DNA of 7,507 nt from Candidatus Omnitrophota bacterium (GTDB taxonomy: Bacteria > Omnitrophota > Gorgyraeia > Pluralincolimonadales > Pluralincolimonadaceae), in the NCBI GenBank assembly GCA_028715315.1, contig JAQUSA010000044.1, forward strand, positions 1 to 7,507, read 5' to 3'. The notes below the pieces were generated by a model, which saw only the letters and a list, made by a program, of their open reading frames with translations, searched no databases and was not told the origin of the DNA. Made by a program: the position numbers and the translations under genes. Of the stretch, positions 5,695 through 7,507 are shown one piece after another; position 1 is the first letter of the stretch; every line of letters begins with the position of its first letter.

Positions 5695-6153
5695 ATGGCG
5701 AGAGAAGAGTACACAAACTGCGGCTTTACTCTGGTCGAGATAATGATAGTAGTCGCCATAATTTCAACTTTGGCGGCCCTCGCTATCCCCGTTTTCATGA
5801 CCTCAAGGATCAACGCGAACGAGGCGTCGGCTATCGTTTCCTGCAGGACGATACAGGCGGCCTGCCAGAGTTTCTATACGAACGGAAATCCCCACACATA
5901 CCCATCCTCACTGGATGACCTGGGTTCTCCGAACTCAGATCCGCCTTATATGGATTCAATCCTTGCGGTGAAAAAAGAGAAGCAGGGTTACAGCTTTGTC
6001 TATTCGTTAACGGATGCCGAGAATTTTGAGGTCAGCGCGGAACCCGTATCGCCGGGGCATACCGGGAACAGGTATTTTTTTACGGATGAGACTGGTATAA
6101 TAAGGGCGAAGAGCGGCGGGAAGGCAAGCGCCTCCGATACGCCGATCGAATAG
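5695..6153 (+). CDS. Type IV prepilin, third and divergent paralogue
   Basis: This is a 152-residue prepilin, cleaved before F11 in G|FTLVE, with Glu at mature position 5. It shares the family pattern: RINANEASAI, PPYMDSIL, KQGYSFVYSL, YFFTDETGIIRA and a terminal PIE. Three things are odd. The leader MAREEYTNCG carries two Glu and a Cys and is net acidic, whereas T4P leaders are normally basic. The globular Cys at the QYTC position of the other two pilins is lost (NFEVSAEP), while a new Cys at 50 joins the conserved one at 57. The C-terminus has a longer Gly/Lys/Ser-rich tail before PIE. It begins the operon with pilM, whose ATG is 3 nt after its stop. It may be a minor or specialised pilin, and the operon position suggests constitutive supply with the assembly machinery. 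Confidence 0.9.
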   Translation: MAREEYTNCGFTLVEIMIVVAIISTLAALAIPVFMTSRINANEASAIVSCRTIQAACQSFYTNGNPHTYPSSLDDLGSPNSDPPYMDSILAVKKEKQGYSFVYSLTDAENFEVSAEPVSPGHTGNRYFFTDETGIIRAKSGGKASASDTPIE

Positions 6154-6156
6154 GAT

Positions 6157-7083
6157 ATGAAAGAGCTAAAGATACCATTTTTGAATTTCGGCGCGCCGAA
6201 GAGCAAATCCGCGCTGGATATCGGGACGTCTTCCGTTAAATCGATCGTGATCTCCAGGCAGAAGACAGGAAGGATGCAGGTGGAACATTTCTCCGTTGAG
6301 CAGTTCGAGGGCGAACGCTCGAAGGAGAGCGTGGTCGCCGCGCTTAAACGTTCCGTCGCGAAATCCGAGACAAGGATACAGAGGGCGGTCATATCGGTTT
6401 CCGGCCAGTCCGTCGTCGTAAGGCAGGTGCTATTCCCTAAGATGAGCCCGGACGAGCTCAGGTCGGCGCTGCAGTTCGAGGCCGAGAAATACATACCGTT
6501 CGGTATAAATGAAGTATATATAGACGCCCAGATTATCAGCGACAAGGCTGAGGGCGGCAAGATAAAAGTCCTTATAGTCGCGGCGAAGAAAGAACTTGTG
6601 GATGAATACCTCGGCTATATGAATGATGCCGGGATCGCCCCCGATGCGGTCGATTGCGATTCGATAGCCGTTACAAATTCCTTCATATTCAACAATACTG
6701 GAGCGGGCAAGGACAAGACTATCGCGCTGATCAATGTCGGCGCGAGCATGACAAATGTCTGCATACTGAAGAATGAGATGCTGAATTTCGCGAGGGACAT
6801 CCCGGTCGACATAAAGAGCATAGACGCGATAGAGACGCAGGTAAGGCTCTCCTTCGACTATTACGAGAACCAGTTCGGTAAAGGCATAGACGGGATATAT
6901 ATAAGCGGCGGCGGGGCCAGGGAGCCATCTATCATCGAGAGGCTGAAGCAGGCGTTCGGCCTCGATATAATAGTGTGGGACCCGGTGTCTAACCTGGTGC
7001 TCTCGCCAAAGGTGGATGCGCAGGCGTTAAAAGAAGTTTCGGGCCAGATGGCGGTATGCGTCGGGCTCGCCATAAGGCGGTAA
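6157..7083 (+). CDS. pilM: Type IV pilus assembly protein PilM, actin-like ATPase family
   Basis: This is a cytoplasmic actin/FtsA-like protein of 308 residues that binds the N-terminus of PilN and links the alignment complex to the assembly ATPase. Motifs run in order: the phosphate-1 loop ALDIGTSSVKSIVI (19-32); PKMSPDELRSALQFEAEKYIPF (to about 115), the PilM signature; VDCDSIAVTNSF; the phosphate-2 segment ALINVGASMTNV (190-201); and the adenosine-motif-like YISGGGA (248-254). The end, CVGLAIRR, resembles the usual PilM terminus, so the protein looks complete but is somewhat shorter than the roughly 350 residues I expect. The ATG follows the pilin stop by 3 nt and has only a weak AGGA (6152-6155) overlapping that stop, which suggests translational coupling. 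The pilN start lies 5 nt after its stop. Confidence 0.95.
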   Translation: MKELKIPFLNFGAPKSKSALDIGTSSVKSIVISRQKTGRMQVEHFSVEQFEGERSKESVVAALKRSVAKSETRIQRAVISVSGQSVVVRQVLFPKMSPDELRSALQFEAEKYIPFGINEVYIDAQIISDKAEGGKIKVLIVAAKKELVDEYLGYMNDAGIAPDAVDCDSIAVTNSFIFNNTGAGKDKTIALINVGASMTNVCILKNEMLNFARDIPVDIKSIDAIETQVRLSFDYYENQFGKGIDGIYISGGGAREPSIIERLKQAFGLDIIVWDPVSNLVLSPKVDAQALKEVSGQMAVCVGLAIRR

Positions 7084-7088
7084 AACGC

Positions 7089-7507
7089 ATGATAGAAGTA
7101 AACCTTTTGCCGGTGCAGATGAGGTCAAAAAGGAAGGAACAGGCCAGCTTTCCCTCGCTCCCGATAATGCCCATCGCGGCCTCTATCGTTGCGTTTCTTG
7201 TGCTGCTGCAGGTGCTGCTGTTCCTTATGGCCCAGGTAAAGGGGGCCACGCTATCTTCGCTGAAGAAGAAGAACGAGAAGATCAGGGTAGCTAACGTTGA
7301 GGCGGTAAAGCTAGACGATTCGGTAAAGGTCCTTTCCTCCAAGGTCGACGTCATCGACAAGCTCAGGGGCTCCAGGTTCAACCTGTCAAAAAAGCTCAAT
7401 GACCTTTCGGATTCCCTGGTCTCCGGCGTATGGCTGCGGAGCATCGATGTGAAGAAAGGGGAGGCGACCGCGGAGCCCGGGATACTAAAGGAGCTGCTTG
7501 TCATAGA
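7089..7507 (+). CDS. pilN: Type IV pilus assembly protein PilN, N-terminal part (3' end outside window)
   Basis: This is a bitopic inner-membrane component of the PilMNO(P) alignment complex. The frame is open from the ATG at 7089 to the window end (139 codons plus 2 nt), so no stop is seen. The N-terminus MIEVNLLPVQMRSKRK holds the conserved NLLP motif that docks in PilM. A membrane segment follows (about residues 26-48), then a charged heptad-like region (about 52-105, with many Lys/Leu/Val) typical of the periplasmic coiled coil. SGVWLRSIDV (near 112-121) matches the start of the PilN ferredoxin-like domain. It starts 5 nt after the pilM stop. AAGGCGG (7074-7080) inside pilM is a weak ribosome binding site at suitable spacing. 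The expected next genes, pilO and pilQ, are beyond the window. Confidence 0.93.
   Translation, partial: MIEVNLLPVQMRSKRKEQASFPSLPIMPIAASIVAFLVLLQVLLFLMAQVKGATLSSLKKKNEKIRVANVEAVKLDDSVKVLSSKVDVIDKLRGSRFNLSKKLNDLSDSLVSGVWLRSIDVKKGEATAEPGILKELLVI

Noticed and set aside
6000..6560. 186-codon open frame on the minus strand across the pilin/pilM junction
   Set aside because: It overlaps two well-supported plus-strand genes in antisense and its translation has no recognisable domain.
6989..7504. 171-codon open frame on the minus strand
   Set aside because: It is antisense to the end of pilM and to pilN, whose MIEVNLLP start and membrane segment are diagnostic. The minus translation is Ser-rich shadow sequence.

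Overview
The window is one contiguous stretch of a type IV pilus (T4P) / type II secretion-like assembly locus, coding-dense throughout. The G+C is moderate. Arg is often AGG and Ile often ATA. Together with a family of short pilins carrying an 'ANE(A/T)xAIxSxRTI' segment and a 'FFxDExGxxR' segment, this reminds me of uncultured Candidatus Omnitrophota (OP3) genomes. That placement is inference from style, not a proof. No rRNA, tRNA, CRISPR array or mobile element was seen.

Layout, left to right. (1) 1-1740, plus strand: the C-terminal part of the PilB/GspE assembly ATPase and the complete platform protein PilC/GspF, with abutting stop and start codons. (2) 1746-2322, plus strand: a self-contained unit for a first pilin, with a near-consensus promoter, two tandem purine-rich ribosome binding sites, a 143-residue pilin and a strong intrinsic terminator. 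(3) 2344-2815, plus strand: a second pilin close in sequence to the first but driven by a different kind of promoter. (4) 2821-5592, minus strand: a four-gene minor-pilin operon with its own promoter, read in the order PilV/GspI-like, PilW/GspJ-like, a PilX/GspK-position protein with a probable DUF4900-like region, and a small membrane-anchored proline-rich protein that I do not recognise. (5) 5658-7507, plus strand: a third, divergent pilin followed directly by pilM and the start of pilN, which runs off the window.

How the parts fit: PilB powers assembly at PilC, PilM and PilN form the cytoplasmic/inner-membrane alignment complex, one or more of the three pilins form the fibre, and the minus-strand operon probably encodes the tip-priming complex.

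The most interesting signal is regulatory. The second and third pilin genes, over 3 kb apart, share an almost identically arranged promoter: CTTGACTTTTT, 9 nt, AATATAAACT, then 8 nt to an ATGG. This puts the start codon only about 10 nt past the -10 hexamer, with no Shine-Dalgarno sequence. Both would make leaderless or nearly leaderless mRNAs, unlike the first pilin gene. Other points are an altered cysteine pattern and an acidic leader in the third pilin, Asp-rich calcium-loop-like motifs in both PilV- and PilW-like minor pilins, and convergent genes only 5 bp apart with no terminator between them.
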